Below are positions 26,871 to 36,398 of a stretch of 64,000 nucleotides of DNA, in pieces. The position numbers were made by a program, and so were the translations under genes. Under the pieces are notes generated by a model, which was given only the letters and a program-made list of their open reading frames with translations, ran no database searches and was not told the DNA's origin. Within the stretch, counting starts at the first letter, position 1. Each line of letters begins with the position of its first letter. Source of the DNA: Amycolatopsis nivea (GTDB taxonomy: Bacteria; Actinomycetota; Actinomycetes; Mycobacteriales; Pseudonocardiaceae); assembly GCF_004522235.1 (NCBI RefSeq), contig NZ_SDLT01000016.1:62001-126000 (forward strand), given 5' to 3'.

Positions 26871-28307
26871 TCAGTGCTCCGTCCAGTCGGTGGTGATTTC
26901 TTCGCCCGCTGCCCACACGTCGGCGGCGTAACCGTCCGGGCGGACGAGGACGGCGGCCAAGTCGTGCCAGTCGCGGGTTGAGCGCACGACATTCTCGCCC
27001 TCCGCGGCGGTGGCGCCGAAAGCCACGAGCGTGAACCGGTCCGGCCGCAGCGCGCGATGGAGGGTGCGGCCGTCGGCGAGCGGAAGGTTGGGTACGCGAC
27101 GGCCGACGAGGCTGCCGTCCTCGGCATAGGAAACGTCCAGTCCGGACAGCCAGCCGCGCAGTTCGTCCGCGGTGTCGCCGTCGCGGCCGATGAGGTCGGA
27201 CATCAAGTCCCGCAACGCTTTCCCGCCCGGAGTGAAGGTGACCATGAGCGCCGCCTGGGCGAGGGTGTTCGCCGCGAGCCGGGCCGCGATGGGGCGGCGT
27301 TCGGCGTCGTAGGACTGCGGGCCGTCGATGATCCGCCGCGGCGCGCGCCCCTGTACCTCCGCGGCGAGTTTCCACGCGAGGTTCGCCGCGTCCTGCACGC
27401 CGACGTTGAGCCCCTGCCCGCCCGCCGGCAGGTGGACGTGCGCGGCGTCGCCCGCGAGGAACACCCGGCCGACGCGGTACTGCTCGGCGTGGCGCGTGGC
27501 GTCTCCGGTTCGCGACGCCCACAGCACCTCGGTGATGCCGAAATCGTCGTCGGCGAGCCGCTTGAGCGTCGCGCGCAGTTCGGCTTCGTCGGGGATCTGA
27601 GTTTGGCGGCGCGCGGCTTCCTCCGGGGTGAGGCCGGTGTCGCCGGGTTCGTGGCCGAAGATCCGGTAAATGCCGCCGGGCAGCGGAAACGCGCTGTACG
27701 AACCGCGTTCGTAGTCCCAGGTGTGCGGATGGGCCGGCGGGCGTTCCAGCTTGACGTCGGCGAGGAACCCCATGGTGGACGCGGGAGTTCCGGGGAAAGC
27801 GAGGCCGAGCGCGTGCCGGGTCGCGCTGTGCGCGCCGTCCGCGCCGATGACGTAACCGGCCCGCCGGGTGTCGCCGGTTTCCGAGACGATGGTGACGCCC
27901 TGCTCGTCCTGCGTCAGGCCGGCGAGTTTCCACCCGGGCTCGATCACGACGCCCTGTCCGGCGAGGTGTTCGGCGAGCAGCCGCTCGGTTTCCGGCTGCG
28001 GCAGCAGGAGCACGAACGGGAACGAGGTGTCGAGCCCGCGGTAGTCCAGCCGGTTCGGCAGAGTCGCGAAATGCGCGGCGGGCACGGGGTTTCCGGCGGC
28101 GACCATGCGCGCGGCCAGCGAACCCGGTTCGTCCGGGATCGCGTCGAAAAGCTCGAGGGTGCGCGGGTGGATCGTCGTCGCCCGCGACTGCCCCGCGCGG
28201 GTCGGATCCGCCTCGAAGACCCGGACCGCGACCCCCGCTCGATGCAGGAACGCAGCCGCCGCCATCCCCACCGGTCCGGCGCCGATCACTGCGACCTCGA
28301 TGTCCAT
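26871..28307 (-). CDS. Group A FAD-dependent aromatic monooxygenase, Rox-like
   Basis: The 478-residue product has the GxGxxG FAD site (VAVIGAGPVGMAAAAFLHRAG, split at residues 4-24), YVIGADGAHSATRHAL (DG motif) and GRVFLAGDAAHVHLPAGGQGLN (GD motif). A thioredoxin-like C-terminal domain completes the fold. The order resembles phenol-hydroxylase-type and rifampicin-monooxygenase (Rox) enzymes, which hydroxylate aromatic drugs. ATG 28305-28307 follows GGGGGA. Paired palindromes upstream probably bind the divergent MarR protein. Confidence 0.92.
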   Translation of the reverse strand: MDIEVAVIGAGPVGMAAAAFLHRAGVAVRVFEADPTRAGQSRATTIHPRTLELFDAIPDEPGSLAARMVAAGNPVPAAHFATLPNRLDYRGLDTSFPFVLLLPQPETERLLAEHLAGQGVVIEPGWKLAGLTQDEQGVTIVSETGDTRRAGYVIGADGAHSATRHALGLAFPGTPASTMGFLADVKLERPPAHPHTWDYERGSYSAFPLPGGIYRIFGHEPGDTGLTPEEAARRQTQIPDEAELRATLKRLADDDFGITEVLWASRTGDATRHAEQYRVGRVFLAGDAAHVHLPAGGQGLNVGVQDAANLAWKLAAEVQGRAPRRIIDGPQSYDAERRPIAARLAANTLAQAALMVTFTPGGKALRDLMSDLIGRDGDTADELRGWLSGLDVSYAEDGSLVGRRVPNLPLADGRTLHRALRPDRFTLVAFGATAAEGENVVRSTRDWHDLAAVLVRPDGYAADVWAAGEEITTDWTEH

Positions 28308-28343
28308 TATTCCCCCTTTGTCGAAGTTCCTGTGGCGAACTCT

Positions 28344-28382
28344 CTTGACGTCAAGGTATTCTCCCACTGTCTTGATGTCGAG
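28344..28382. promoter_or_regulatory. Two palindromic operators in the MarR/monooxygenase divergon
   Basis: CTTGACGTCAAG (28344-28355) is a perfect 12-base palindrome. CTTGATGTCGAG (28371-28382) is a near copy, 27 bases downstream. Both lie between the divergent monooxygenase and MarR starts. MarR dimers bind such short palindromes, so these are the likely sites for auto- and cross-repression; the second overlaps one possible MarR start codon (ATG 28375). Confidence 0.75.
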
Positions 28383-28398
28383 AGAAAGGTCCGTGCCG

Positions 28399-28911
28399 GT
28401 GAACACAGCGCCGCGGGACGCGGTCGACGATCTGGTGGACGCCGTCCGGCGCGGGGGCGGCGACGAGGGCGTGCTGGCCGCGAAGTCGCTGTCCTACCGG
28501 CTGCGCCGCGTCGCGCACCAGCTGGAACTGGCCATGCGCCGCGAACTGTCCGCGCACGGGATCGAGCTGTGGGAGCTGGAGATGCTCGCCGCGCTCAAGC
28601 GCGCGCCCGGGCACCGGCTGACGCCCGGGCAGGTGATGGCCGCGGTCGAGCTGACCTCGGGTTCGGTCACGCACCGGATCACCCGGCTGGAGGCGCGCGG
28701 CTGGGTCCGCCGCGACAAGGACCCGGGCGACCGGCGTTCGGTGCTGGTGTCCCTCACCGAGGAGGGCAAACGGCAGGCGCTCGCGTCGTTCGAGCTCAAG
28801 ACGGAGATCGAACGCGAAATCGCGAAGGCTCTCGACCCGGAAACCATCGACGTGGTGAACGACGCGCTGCGGCGGGTTTCGCACCACCTCAAAGGAAAGG
28901 ACGAGCAATGA
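28399..28911 (+). CDS. MarR-family regulator
   Basis: The 170-residue product is a winged-helix MarR protein: SYRLRRVAHQLELAMRREL, then LEMLAALKRAPGHRLTPGQVM, the recognition helix region SGSVTHRITRLEARGWV and the wing DPGDRRSVLVSLTEEG. I chose GTG 28399-28401 with AAGG nine bases before it; ATG 28375 and GTG 28393 are alternatives. Its TGA overlaps the next ATG. Divergent placement next to a monooxygenase and an efflux pump fits a repressor released by an aromatic ligand. Confidence 0.92.
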   Translation: MNTAPRDAVDDLVDAVRRGGGDEGVLAAKSLSYRLRRVAHQLELAMRRELSAHGIELWELEMLAALKRAPGHRLTPGQVMAAVELTSGSVTHRITRLEARGWVRRDKDPGDRRSVLVSLTEEGKRQALASFELKTEIEREIAKALDPETIDVVNDALRRVSHHLKGKDEQ

Positions 28912-29306
28912 AGCGGGAAACCCTTGGCGCGGCGGCCGTCGTCGCGGGCCTGGCCGCCGCCGCGCCGTCGGTGTGGCAGACGGTCACGCACATCACCGAT
29001 CCGAGCTACCGCGCACCGGAGGTCCGCCACGGCGAAGGGCACGTGCAGTACCACATGGCGCGCGAAGCCCTGATCACCGCGGGCGCGTTCGGTGCGGTGG
29101 GCACCGGTTTGGCCGCCGGGCGGGATCGCTCGCCCGCGCTGTGGCGGGCAATGGCTTGTGCCGCAGGCGGTTTCGTGGCGGCGATGTGGTCGGGCGGCCC
29201 GGCGACGGGGGTGTGGGCGCCGAATCGGAAGGCGCTGGCGATTCACGTCGCGTCGACGAGCGCGTTGTCGGTGGGAGTCGCGTTGCTGCGGCCCAAGCGG
29301 CGTTAG
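28908..29306 (+). CDS. Small membrane protein, 132 residues
   Basis: No family is recognised. The sequence has three to four hydrophobic helices (GAAAVVAGLAAAA at the start, a Gly/Ala-rich central pair, and a last one near STSALSVGVALL) and a polar segment with several His residues (HITDPSYRAPEVRHGEGHVQYHM). Its ATG overlaps the MarR stop (ATGA), so it is co-translated with the regulator and may take part in the same response. It overlaps the convergent gene by four bases. Confidence 0.75.
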   Translation: MKRETLGAAAVVAGLAAAAPSVWQTVTHITDPSYRAPEVRHGEGHVQYHMAREALITAGAFGAVGTGLAAGRDRSPALWRAMACAAGGFVAAMWSGGPATGVWAPNRKALAIHVASTSALSVGVALLRPKRR

Positions 29307-30055
29307 AGGAACACCCGGGCGTTCTCCAGCCACGCCTTCGCGTCCTTGCCGATCGCGGCCAGACCGGTTTCGTCCAAGCCGCGGCGCTGGGTGATGCGAA
29401 GGCAGAAATCCCTTGCGCTGCCCCGGATCCGCTGTGCCGCGTCGTCCGGGCCCCAACCCCAGAGGACCCCTTCGGGACTGGTCAGTTCGACCCGGATCGG
29501 CTCGGTCGGCAGTGGCAGCTGGGCGGCGTAGAACGACAGCCCGCGCCCGGCCACGCCCAGTGCGGCGATGTGCTTGAGCCGGTCCGTCGGGCGGTGCTCG
29601 ACGCGCACGGTGTCGAAGATGTCCTGCCCGTGCGCCCACGTTTCCATCAGCCGAAGCGCCACCGCGAGGGTCGCGGTCGACTGCGAGCCGTACCACGGAA
29701 ACGCCTGGTCCAAGGGGATTTCGCCGAGCGCCGCGGCGACTTCGGCACGTCCGGCGCGCCAGTGGTCCAGCAACTCCGCACGCGGTCGCGCGGCTCCCTC
29801 GGCCGCGACCGCGTCGGCGTTTTCGCCCAGCACCGCGGCGAACTTCTCCGGCGTCCGGATGGCGAGGACGACGTTCGCGTCGGCTACCGCGAGATGCGCG
29901 ATCTGGTGGGCGATCGTCCAGCCCTCGGCCGGCGTCGGTCTCGACCAGTCGGGTTCGGCGGACACCACCGCGTCGAGGTCGTCGCCTTCCGCGAGCAAAT
30001 CGGGCAGCGCGGCTTCGCGGGTGATTTCGGACAGATCCAGGCCGTAGTCCAGCAT
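29303..30055 (-). CDS. DinB/maleylpyruvate-isomerase-like metal-binding protein (TIGR03084-like)
   Basis: The 250-residue protein shows the N-terminal helical bundle of mycothiol-dependent isomerases: ALPDLLAEGDDLDAVV, then WTIAHQIAHLAVADANVVLA with metal-binding His residues, and later LMETWAHGQDIFDTV. The C-terminal half is an SCP2-like alpha/beta domain (VRVELTSPEGVLWGWGPDD). Relatives bind a divalent metal and mycothiol, but few have a known reaction. The ATG is at 30053-30055. Confidence 0.82.
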   Translation of the reverse strand: MLDYGLDLSEITREAALPDLLAEGDDLDAVVSAEPDWSRPTPAEGWTIAHQIAHLAVADANVVLAIRTPEKFAAVLGENADAVAAEGAARPRAELLDHWRAGRAEVAAALGEIPLDQAFPWYGSQSTATLAVALRLMETWAHGQDIFDTVRVEHRPTDRLKHIAALGVAGRGLSFYAAQLPLPTEPIRVELTSPEGVLWGWGPDDAAQRIRGSARDFCLRITQRRGLDETGLAAIGKDAKAWLENARVFL

Positions 30056-30105
30056 GCGACCACGCTATCGGCAACGCGGCCGCGGCCGGGTCGTTCGGGA
30101 ACCGG

Positions 30106-30831
30106 TCATGGCATTAACGGGCAGCCGGTTTCCGCCGCGACGATCAGGAAGTTCGGCATCCGCACGTGACTCTCGATCCCGTCCGCCATCTCAGGATCCA
30201 GCCCCGGCTCGGCAACCTCCCGCACCCGGCAGCCGAGCGCGGCCACTTCGTTGAGATACGCGGAAAGCGGCCGATGGAAGTCGGACGCGTCGCGTCCGGC
30301 GATCTCGTACTCGGCCAGATACTCCGTCTGGCGGTACTCGCCGTACTTCCGCCAGGTGCCGAGCAACTCCTCGAACGCCGGATGCACGATGGCGAACACG
30401 AACAGCCCGCCCGGCCGCAGCGCCTCGACGCAGGCGCGCATCGCGGGCTTCCACTCGGGAATCGCCATGAGCACCATGCTGCAGACGACGGCGTCGAACG
30501 GCTCCATCTCCGGCAGCCGGGCGAGATCCGCCTGTACGTAGGAAATCCCCTCGCCCGCCTTCTCCCGCGCGAACGAAATCAGGCTCTCGGCCGGTTCGAC
30601 CCCGGTCACCTGGGCCCCGCGTCCGGCGAGCATCCGGCTGAAATACCCGTTGCCGCAGCCCGCGTCCAGCACCCGGCGGCCGCGCACGTCGCCGAGAAGC
30701 CGCAGGAGGACCGGGTTGAGCAGATGCTCTTTGGCGAAGTCCCCGCGCTCGGCGGTCGCTTCCATCGATTCCCGGGTGCTCCCGGAGTTCCACTGCTGGA
30801 TCGCGGTTTCGTTCGTCCACGCGGAAGTCAT
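30106..30831 (-). CDS. SAM-dependent methyltransferase, class I
   Basis: The 241-residue protein has motif I VLDAGCGNGYFSRMLA at about residue 54, the acidic motif II in VTGVEPAES, and FDAVVCSMVLMAIPEW with motif IV. The LRPGGLFVFAIVHP stretch is motif V. It is a soluble small-molecule type enzyme; the methyl acceptor cannot be inferred. ATG 30829-30831 gives MTSAWTNETAIQQW, which is usual for this subfamily. A 145-base divergent gap separates it from the next gene. Confidence 0.9.
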   Translation of the reverse strand: MTSAWTNETAIQQWNSGSTRESMEATAERGDFAKEHLLNPVLLRLLGDVRGRRVLDAGCGNGYFSRMLAGRGAQVTGVEPAESLISFAREKAGEGISYVQADLARLPEMEPFDAVVCSMVLMAIPEWKPAMRACVEALRPGGLFVFAIVHPAFEELLGTWRKYGEYRQTEYLAEYEIAGRDASDFHRPLSAYLNEVAALGCRVREVAEPGLDPEMADGIESHVRMPNFLIVAAETGCPLMP

Positions 30832-30976
30832 TGAATCGAGCCTAGTGCTCCAGCCGCGCCGGAAGGTGTACTTACTGCCACCTTCAAGTCGGATAGGAGC
30901 GTTACTGCCTCGGGCACGCCGCGACGACATGCTGATTTCGTGCCCGAGGGGCGGGCACCGAAGGGAGTCAGGTGCC

Positions 30977-31420
30977 ATGGCGTGCGGTGTCCCGCGGATT
31001 CGTCCGAAAGCCGGGGCCGCTTCGACGTTCCCCTTGCTGGCCACGGTTCTCACCGTGCTCGGGCTGGCGATGATTCCCTGGCTGGTCTTCCTGCACACTG
31101 AACTGCCTGCCACCGCTCAGGCCTCGCATTGGGCCTGGACGTGGACCGGGCTGGACAGCCTTGAGGCGCTCGGCCTGCTCGTCACCGGACTGCTCCTCCG
31201 ACGCGGCGACTGCCGGGCCGGGCTGACCTCCGCCGCGACCTCGGCCCTGCTGCTGGCCGACGCCTGGTTCGACACGATGACGGCTGCCCCGGGTCCGGAC
31301 TTCCAGCTGGCGATGCTGATGGCGGCCTTCGCCGAGGTGCCGCTGGCGGTGGTCTGCGCGGTCCTGGCGACTAGGGCCTTCCCTCGGCCGGGTCGCGGAG
31401 CGGAAGAGCTCGTGCCGTGA
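30977..31420 (+). CDS. Small four-helix membrane protein, 147 residues
   Basis: No named family is recognised. The protein has about four hydrophobic segments (FPLLATVLTVLGLAMIPWLV; a central pair around LEALGLLVTGLLL and AATSALLLADAWF; and LAMLMAAFAEVPLAVVCAVLA) with a conserved-looking DAWFD between. ATG 30977 follows a GGGAG/AGGT stretch. It is convergent with the two-component regulator gene 95 bases away. Confidence 0.75.
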   Translation: MACGVPRIRPKAGAASTFPLLATVLTVLGLAMIPWLVFLHTELPATAQASHWAWTWTGLDSLEALGLLVTGLLLRRGDCRAGLTSAATSALLLADAWFDTMTAAPGPDFQLAMLMAAFAEVPLAVVCAVLATRAFPRPGRGAEELVP

Positions 31421-31515
31421 CCGGCGTTGGGCGTCGTGCAGGGGCCCAGCACCGGAATCGGGTGTGGGAATACCGCGGCGGCACCTCCGCCCGCTTTGGA
31501 ACTTTCTCGCAGCCC

Positions 31516-32166
31516 TCAGGCCCGGGAAGCGCCGAGAAACCGCAGCACGGCGAGGACGCGGCGATGGTCCGCGTCGGCCACGGGCAGGTCGAGCTTGGCG
31601 AAGATGTTGTTGATGTGCTTCGCCACCGCGCTCTCGCTCACCACCAGCGCCTGTGCGATGCCGGCGTTGGAGCGGCCCTCGGCCATCAGCCCGAGCACGT
31701 CCCGTTCGCGAGGGGTCAGCCGCGCGAGCGGGTCGCTGTCGCGCCGCAGCAGCAACTGCGCGACGACCTGCGGGTCCAGGGCGGTGCCCCCGTCCGCCAC
31801 CCGCCGGACCGCCGCCACGAAGTCGGCGACATCGGCGACCCGCTGTTTGAGCAGGTAGCCCACCCCGCTGGTGTTCGCGGACAGCAGGTCGGCCGCGTAC
31901 CGCTCCTCCACGTACTGCGAAAGCAGCACCACCGGCGTCCCCGGCCAGCGGCGGCGGATTTCCATCGCCGCCCGCACCCCCTCGTCGGTGAAGCCGGGCG
32001 GCATCCGGACGTCGATCAAGGCGAGTTCGGGCCGATGCTCTTCCATCGCCGCCAGCAGTCCGTCCGCGTCGCCGGCTTCCGCGACGACCTGGAACCCGCC
32101 CGCCTCCAGCACCTTGATCAGGCCGACCCGCAACAGCACCGAATCCTCGGCGATCACCGCGCGCAC
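31516..32166 (-). CDS. NarL/LuxR-family response regulator
   Basis: The 216-residue regulator has an N-terminal receiver domain: acidic ED near residue 8, the phosphoacceptor Asp in LALIDVRMPPGFTDEG, and Lys in GYLLKQR. The C-terminal LuxR helix-turn-helix runs from LTPRERDVLGLMAEG to SAVAKHINNIFAKL. GTG 32164-32166 lies inside the end of the kinase gene (13-base overlap). The MPPGFTDEG extension after the Asp is typical of the subgroup paired with HisKA_3 kinases of the type upstream. Confidence 0.93.
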   Translation of the reverse strand: MRAVIAEDSVLLRVGLIKVLEAGGFQVVAEAGDADGLLAAMEEHRPELALIDVRMPPGFTDEGVRAAMEIRRRWPGTPVVLLSQYVEERYAADLLSANTSGVGYLLKQRVADVADFVAAVRRVADGGTALDPQVVAQLLLRRDSDPLARLTPRERDVLGLMAEGRSNAGIAQALVVSESAVAKHINNIFAKLDLPVADADHRRVLAVLRFLGASRA

Positions 32167-33398
32167 GGCAGCTCCGCGGTGACAGTGGTGGGCCCTCCGA
32201 CGGGGCTGCTGATTTGGAAGGTCCCGTCGAGAGAGCCGACTCGCTTGGCCAGCCCGGTCAGACCCGTCCCGTTGGCGGCGTCGGCACCGCCCAGCCCGTT
32301 GTCGGTAACGCGAACGCGCAGCACCTCGCCGATCTGGCGCACCGTCACCTCCGCCCGCATCGCGTTGGCGTGCTTCGTCGCATTGGTCAGCGCCTCGGAA
32401 ATCACGAAGTACGCGACCGACTCCACGTTGGGCGCCACCCTTTCCGCCAGATCGACCCGCAGCCGCACCGCGAGGGGCGTGCGTGCCGCCAGCCCGGACA
32501 ACGCGGCGTCCAGTCCTCGGTCTTCGAGCACGGCCGGGTGCAGCCCCCGCACCAGGTCGTCGAGTTCGGAGATCGCCTCCTTCGCCTCCAGGCGCGCTTT
32601 TGCGAGCACCTCGCGGGCATCGCTCGGCAGGTCCGGGCGGGTGGCGAGGGCCAGACCCAGATTGACCGCGAGAGACACCAACCGTTGCTGGGTGCCGTCG
32701 TGCAGGTCGCGCTCGATCCGGCGGCGCTCCGCGTCGACGGCCTCGATCAGGTCGGTCCGGCTCCCGGCCAGCTGATCGACCCGCTCCTGGAGCCGCTGCG
32801 CCCGGCTGGGCCCGAGCAGGCTCAACGCCAGGCGCGTCTCGGCCCGGGCTACTGCCCGCGCGGTCCAGGGCAGGGCGCACAAGAGGAGGAGCCCAGCCGC
32901 TGTGTAAGCCGGTAATTGGGTCAGGTAGCCGAACCAGTGCTGGCGGATTTCGGTTGGCAGCGCCCAGGACCAGGCGTAGGCGAGGGCGCTCGCCAAGCCC
33001 GCCGCTGCCAGCGCGAGCACCAGCAGTTCCAGCAGTGCGAGCAACGGGCCCAGCAGGAGGTGGTAGCCGATCTTGCGCCAAGGACGCGTCGCCGCGAGCC
33101 ACCGGGCGGTCGAGGACCACGTCCATTGTTCCGGCGGGGGAGCGAGCCGGGGGACGTCCACGCCGATGAGCGCCCGGTAGCGAACCCGCTGAACGGCCGT
33201 CAGCACCGGGGTGCCGAGCAGGACCAAGGCGGCCGACACGGGACCGGTGAGGAGCCAGTTCTCCGTCCTGGCGGCAGTCACCGCCGCCCAAGCCCATGCG
33301 GGCACCAGCGCCAGGTGCGGCAGCACGCCCGCGGCGAGAAAGCCGGTGTCCCGCCGCGCCCGGAGGACCGCGCGGCTCAGCCCGGCTGGAATCTTCAT
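32154..33398 (-). CDS. Sensor histidine kinase (HisKA_3) with membrane N-terminus
   Basis: The 414-residue kinase has two pairs of membrane segments (about residues 20-65 and 115-185) with a soluble loop between. A HisKA_3 domain (ERRRIERDLHDGTQQRLVSL) follows and then a HATPase domain (SEALTNATKHANA, NGTGLTGLAKRVG). It should phosphorylate the overlapping regulator. ATG 33396-33398 is the start. The P450 gene is divergent, 171 bases away. Confidence 0.92.
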   Translation of the reverse strand: MKIPAGLSRAVLRARRDTGFLAAGVLPHLALVPAWAWAAVTAARTENWLLTGPVSAALVLLGTPVLTAVQRVRYRALIGVDVPRLAPPPEQWTWSSTARWLAATRPWRKIGYHLLLGPLLALLELLVLALAAAGLASALAYAWSWALPTEIRQHWFGYLTQLPAYTAAGLLLLCALPWTARAVARAETRLALSLLGPSRAQRLQERVDQLAGSRTDLIEAVDAERRRIERDLHDGTQQRLVSLAVNLGLALATRPDLPSDAREVLAKARLEAKEAISELDDLVRGLHPAVLEDRGLDAALSGLAARTPLAVRLRVDLAERVAPNVESVAYFVISEALTNATKHANAMRAEVTVRQIGEVLRVRVTDNGLGGADAANGTGLTGLAKRVGSLDGTFQISSPVGGPTTVTAELPCAR

Positions 33399-33528
33399 GG
33401 CATGACGCTAGGACACCGCCGGAAGACGGTGCCATGAAACCCGCACCCGGTCTCGTGGTGAACCTAGTGCCACCCGGCCCCTGGAAGCTCCTGGCGGATT
33501 GACGCGCGGCCGACGTCGGGTGTAGGCA

Positions 33529-33546
33529 TGTAAGCACCTGCTTACA
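33529..33546. promoter_or_regulatory. Perfect 18-bp palindrome upstream of P450
   Basis: TGTAAGCACCTGCTTACA is fully self-complementary and ends 23 bases before the P450 start codon. Such palindromes are typical TetR-family operators. The nearest TetR gene is 10 kb away, and no TetR gene is adjacent. Confidence 0.6.
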
Positions 33547-33569
33547 ACGGTACCCGGGGAGTCGTTGGC

Positions 33570-34760
33570 ATGACCACCACGCACACCGAACCGCTCGCCT
33601 ACCCGTTCAACGAGGAGGCGGGCCTCGCGCTCAACGAGGCCTACACCGCCGCTCGCGAGAACGCCGGGATGATCCGCGTCCAAATGCCGCACGGCGAGGC
33701 TGCCTGGCTCGCCACTCGCTACGCCGACGCCCGGCTCGTGCTCGGGGACCGGCGGTTTTCCCGCGCGCTGGCGCAGGAAAGCGACGAACCGCGGATGTCG
33801 GAGTACCGGCGTCCGGGCGGCATCCTCTCGATGGACCCGCCCGACCACACCCGGCTGCGCACCCTCGTCGCGAAGGCGTTCACCGCGCGGCGGGTCGAGG
33901 AGCTGCGCCCTCGGGTCGCGCGGCTGGCCGACGACCTGATCAAGGAGCTGCGGGAGCACGGGCAACCGGCTGACCTGGTCGATCTGTACGCGCTGCCGAT
34001 CCCGGTCGCGGTGATCTGCGAGCTGCTCGGCGTGCCGGTGGGCGACCGGCCGCAGTTCCGCGAGTGGAGCGACGCCGCGTTGTCGACCACGCGGCTCACG
34101 CCGGAGGAGTCGGAGCGCAGCCGCGAGGAACTGCGTGCGTACATGGCCGGGTTGATCGCCGAGCACCGCGCCCAGCCGCAGGACGACCTGATGACCGCGC
34201 TCATCGAGGCTCGCGACGTGCGGGATCGGCTCACTGAGCTGGAGTTGGTGGACCTGTGCGTCGGGATTCTGGTCGCCGGCCACGAAACGACCGCCAGCCA
34301 GATTCCCAATTTCGTCTACGCGCTGCTGGACCAGCACGAGCACTGGGAACGGCTGTGCGCGGACCCGTCGCTCATCCCGACCGCGGTGGAGGAGCTGCTG
34401 CGCTTCGTGCCGCTCGGCGCCGGGGCCGGGTTCGCCCGGTACGCGACGGAGGACGTCGAGGTCGGCGATGTCCTGGTGCGCCAAGGGGAACCGGTGCTCG
34501 TGGCGATCGGCGCGGCCAACCGCGACCGGCTGCAGTTCGGCGCCGCGGACCAGCTCGTGCTGGACCGCGGGGACAACCACCATCTCGGCTTCGGGCACGG
34601 GGTGCACCACTGCCTGGGCGCTCCGCTCGCGCGGCTGGAGCTGCAGGAGGCGTTGCGGGCGCTGACCCGCGAGTTGCCGGGACTGCGGCTGGCCGGGGAT
34701 ATTGAGTGGAAGACGCAGATGCTGGTCCGCGGACCGCGGTCGATGCCGATTGGGTGGTGA
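33570..34760 (+). CDS. Cytochrome P450
   Basis: The 396-residue soluble P450 has PPDHTRLRTLVAKAFT in the C helix, the oxygen-binding AGHETTASQI, an ExxR in EELLRFV, and the heme loop FGHGVHHCLGAPLARLE. It resembles CYP105/CYP107-like actinobacterial enzymes. Three bases after its stop the ferredoxin gene begins, so the electron donor is co-expressed; no reductase is near. ATG 33570 follows a GGGGAG site. The upstream palindrome suggests ligand-induced expression. Confidence 0.95.
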   Translation: MTTTHTEPLAYPFNEEAGLALNEAYTAARENAGMIRVQMPHGEAAWLATRYADARLVLGDRRFSRALAQESDEPRMSEYRRPGGILSMDPPDHTRLRTLVAKAFTARRVEELRPRVARLADDLIKELREHGQPADLVDLYALPIPVAVICELLGVPVGDRPQFREWSDAALSTTRLTPEESERSREELRAYMAGLIAEHRAQPQDDLMTALIEARDVRDRLTELELVDLCVGILVAGHETTASQIPNFVYALLDQHEHWERLCADPSLIPTAVEELLRFVPLGAGAGFARYATEDVEVGDVLVRQGEPVLVAIGAANRDRLQFGAADQLVLDRGDNHHLGFGHGVHHCLGAPLARLELQEALRALTRELPGLRLAGDIEWKTQMLVRGPRSMPIGW

Positions 34761-34763
34761 CGG

Positions 34764-34975
34764 ATGACCTGGAAGGTCGAGGTCGACGGGGGCACGTGCA
34801 TCGGCAGCGGGATGTGCGCGTCGCTGATGCCGGAGACGTTCGCGCTGGACGGCGCCACCGCCCGGGCGATCGCCGAGACCGTCGAACCGGACGAAACCGT
34901 GCTGGACGCGGCGGATTCCTGTCCCGCCATGGCGATCACCGTGCGAAACGGTGCGGAGATCGTCGGCCCGCGGCC

Positions 34976-34979
<4 letters not shown>
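34764..34979 (+). CDS. [3Fe-4S]-type ferredoxin
   Basis: The 71-residue protein has the cysteine spacing of P450-partner ferredoxins: Cys at CIGSGMCASL (two Cys six residues apart) and a third in DSCPAMAI. An acidic surface (VEPDETVLDAAD) suits docking to the P450. Three cysteines rather than four indicate a 3Fe-4S cluster. Its end overlaps the convergent mtnA gene by four bases. Confidence 0.93.
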
Positions 34980-35938
<959 letters not shown>

Positions 35939-35998
35939 ACGCCCTCCGTCCGGAAATCCCGTGGCGGACCGCCGCCGCGGTGAGCGACGATCCGCCTC

Positions 35999-36397
35999 GT
36001 GACCATTGAACGGCAGAACCCGCCCGCCTTGCATCCGACTCCCGGCTACCACCACGTGACCACCGTCGACGCGCGCCGCACCGTGCACCTCGCCGGCCAG
36101 TGTCCGCTGACGCCCGGCGGCGAGGTCGTCCCCGGCGACGTCCTCGCGCAGGTGGACCAGGTCGTCGCCAACACCGAGATCGCGTTGACGCATGCTGGCG
36201 CGACCCCGGAGGACGTCGTGCGCACGGTGATCTACGTGGCCACCTCCGATCAGCCGACCCTTTCAGCGGTGTGGCAGCGGCTCACGAACTCCTCGATCGC
36301 CGCGGCGTTCACCACCGCGAGCACGCTGGTCGGCGTGACGTGCCTGGGCTTCACGGGGCAGCTTGTCGAGCTGGACGTGACCGCGGCGCTCGCCTGA
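35999..36397 (+). CDS. RidA/YjgF family enamine deaminase
   Basis: The 132-residue protein has the RidA core: HHVTTVDARRTVHLAGQCPL, then VVANTEIALTHAGATPEDVVRTVIYV and a C-terminal ELDVTAALA. RidA proteins hydrolyse reactive enamine/imine intermediates; some members act in pyrimidine and purine breakdown. The conserved active-site Arg of classic RidA is not clearly present at the expected C-terminal place, so it may be a sub-family variant. It starts at GTG 35999 and ends one base short of the G3E gene's end (tail to tail). Confidence 0.85.
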   Translation: MTIERQNPPALHPTPGYHHVTTVDARRTVHLAGQCPLTPGGEVVPGDVLAQVDQVVANTEIALTHAGATPEDVVRTVIYVATSDQPTLSAVWQRLTNSSIAAAFTTASTLVGVTCLGFTGQLVELDVTAALA

Positions 36398-36398
36398 A

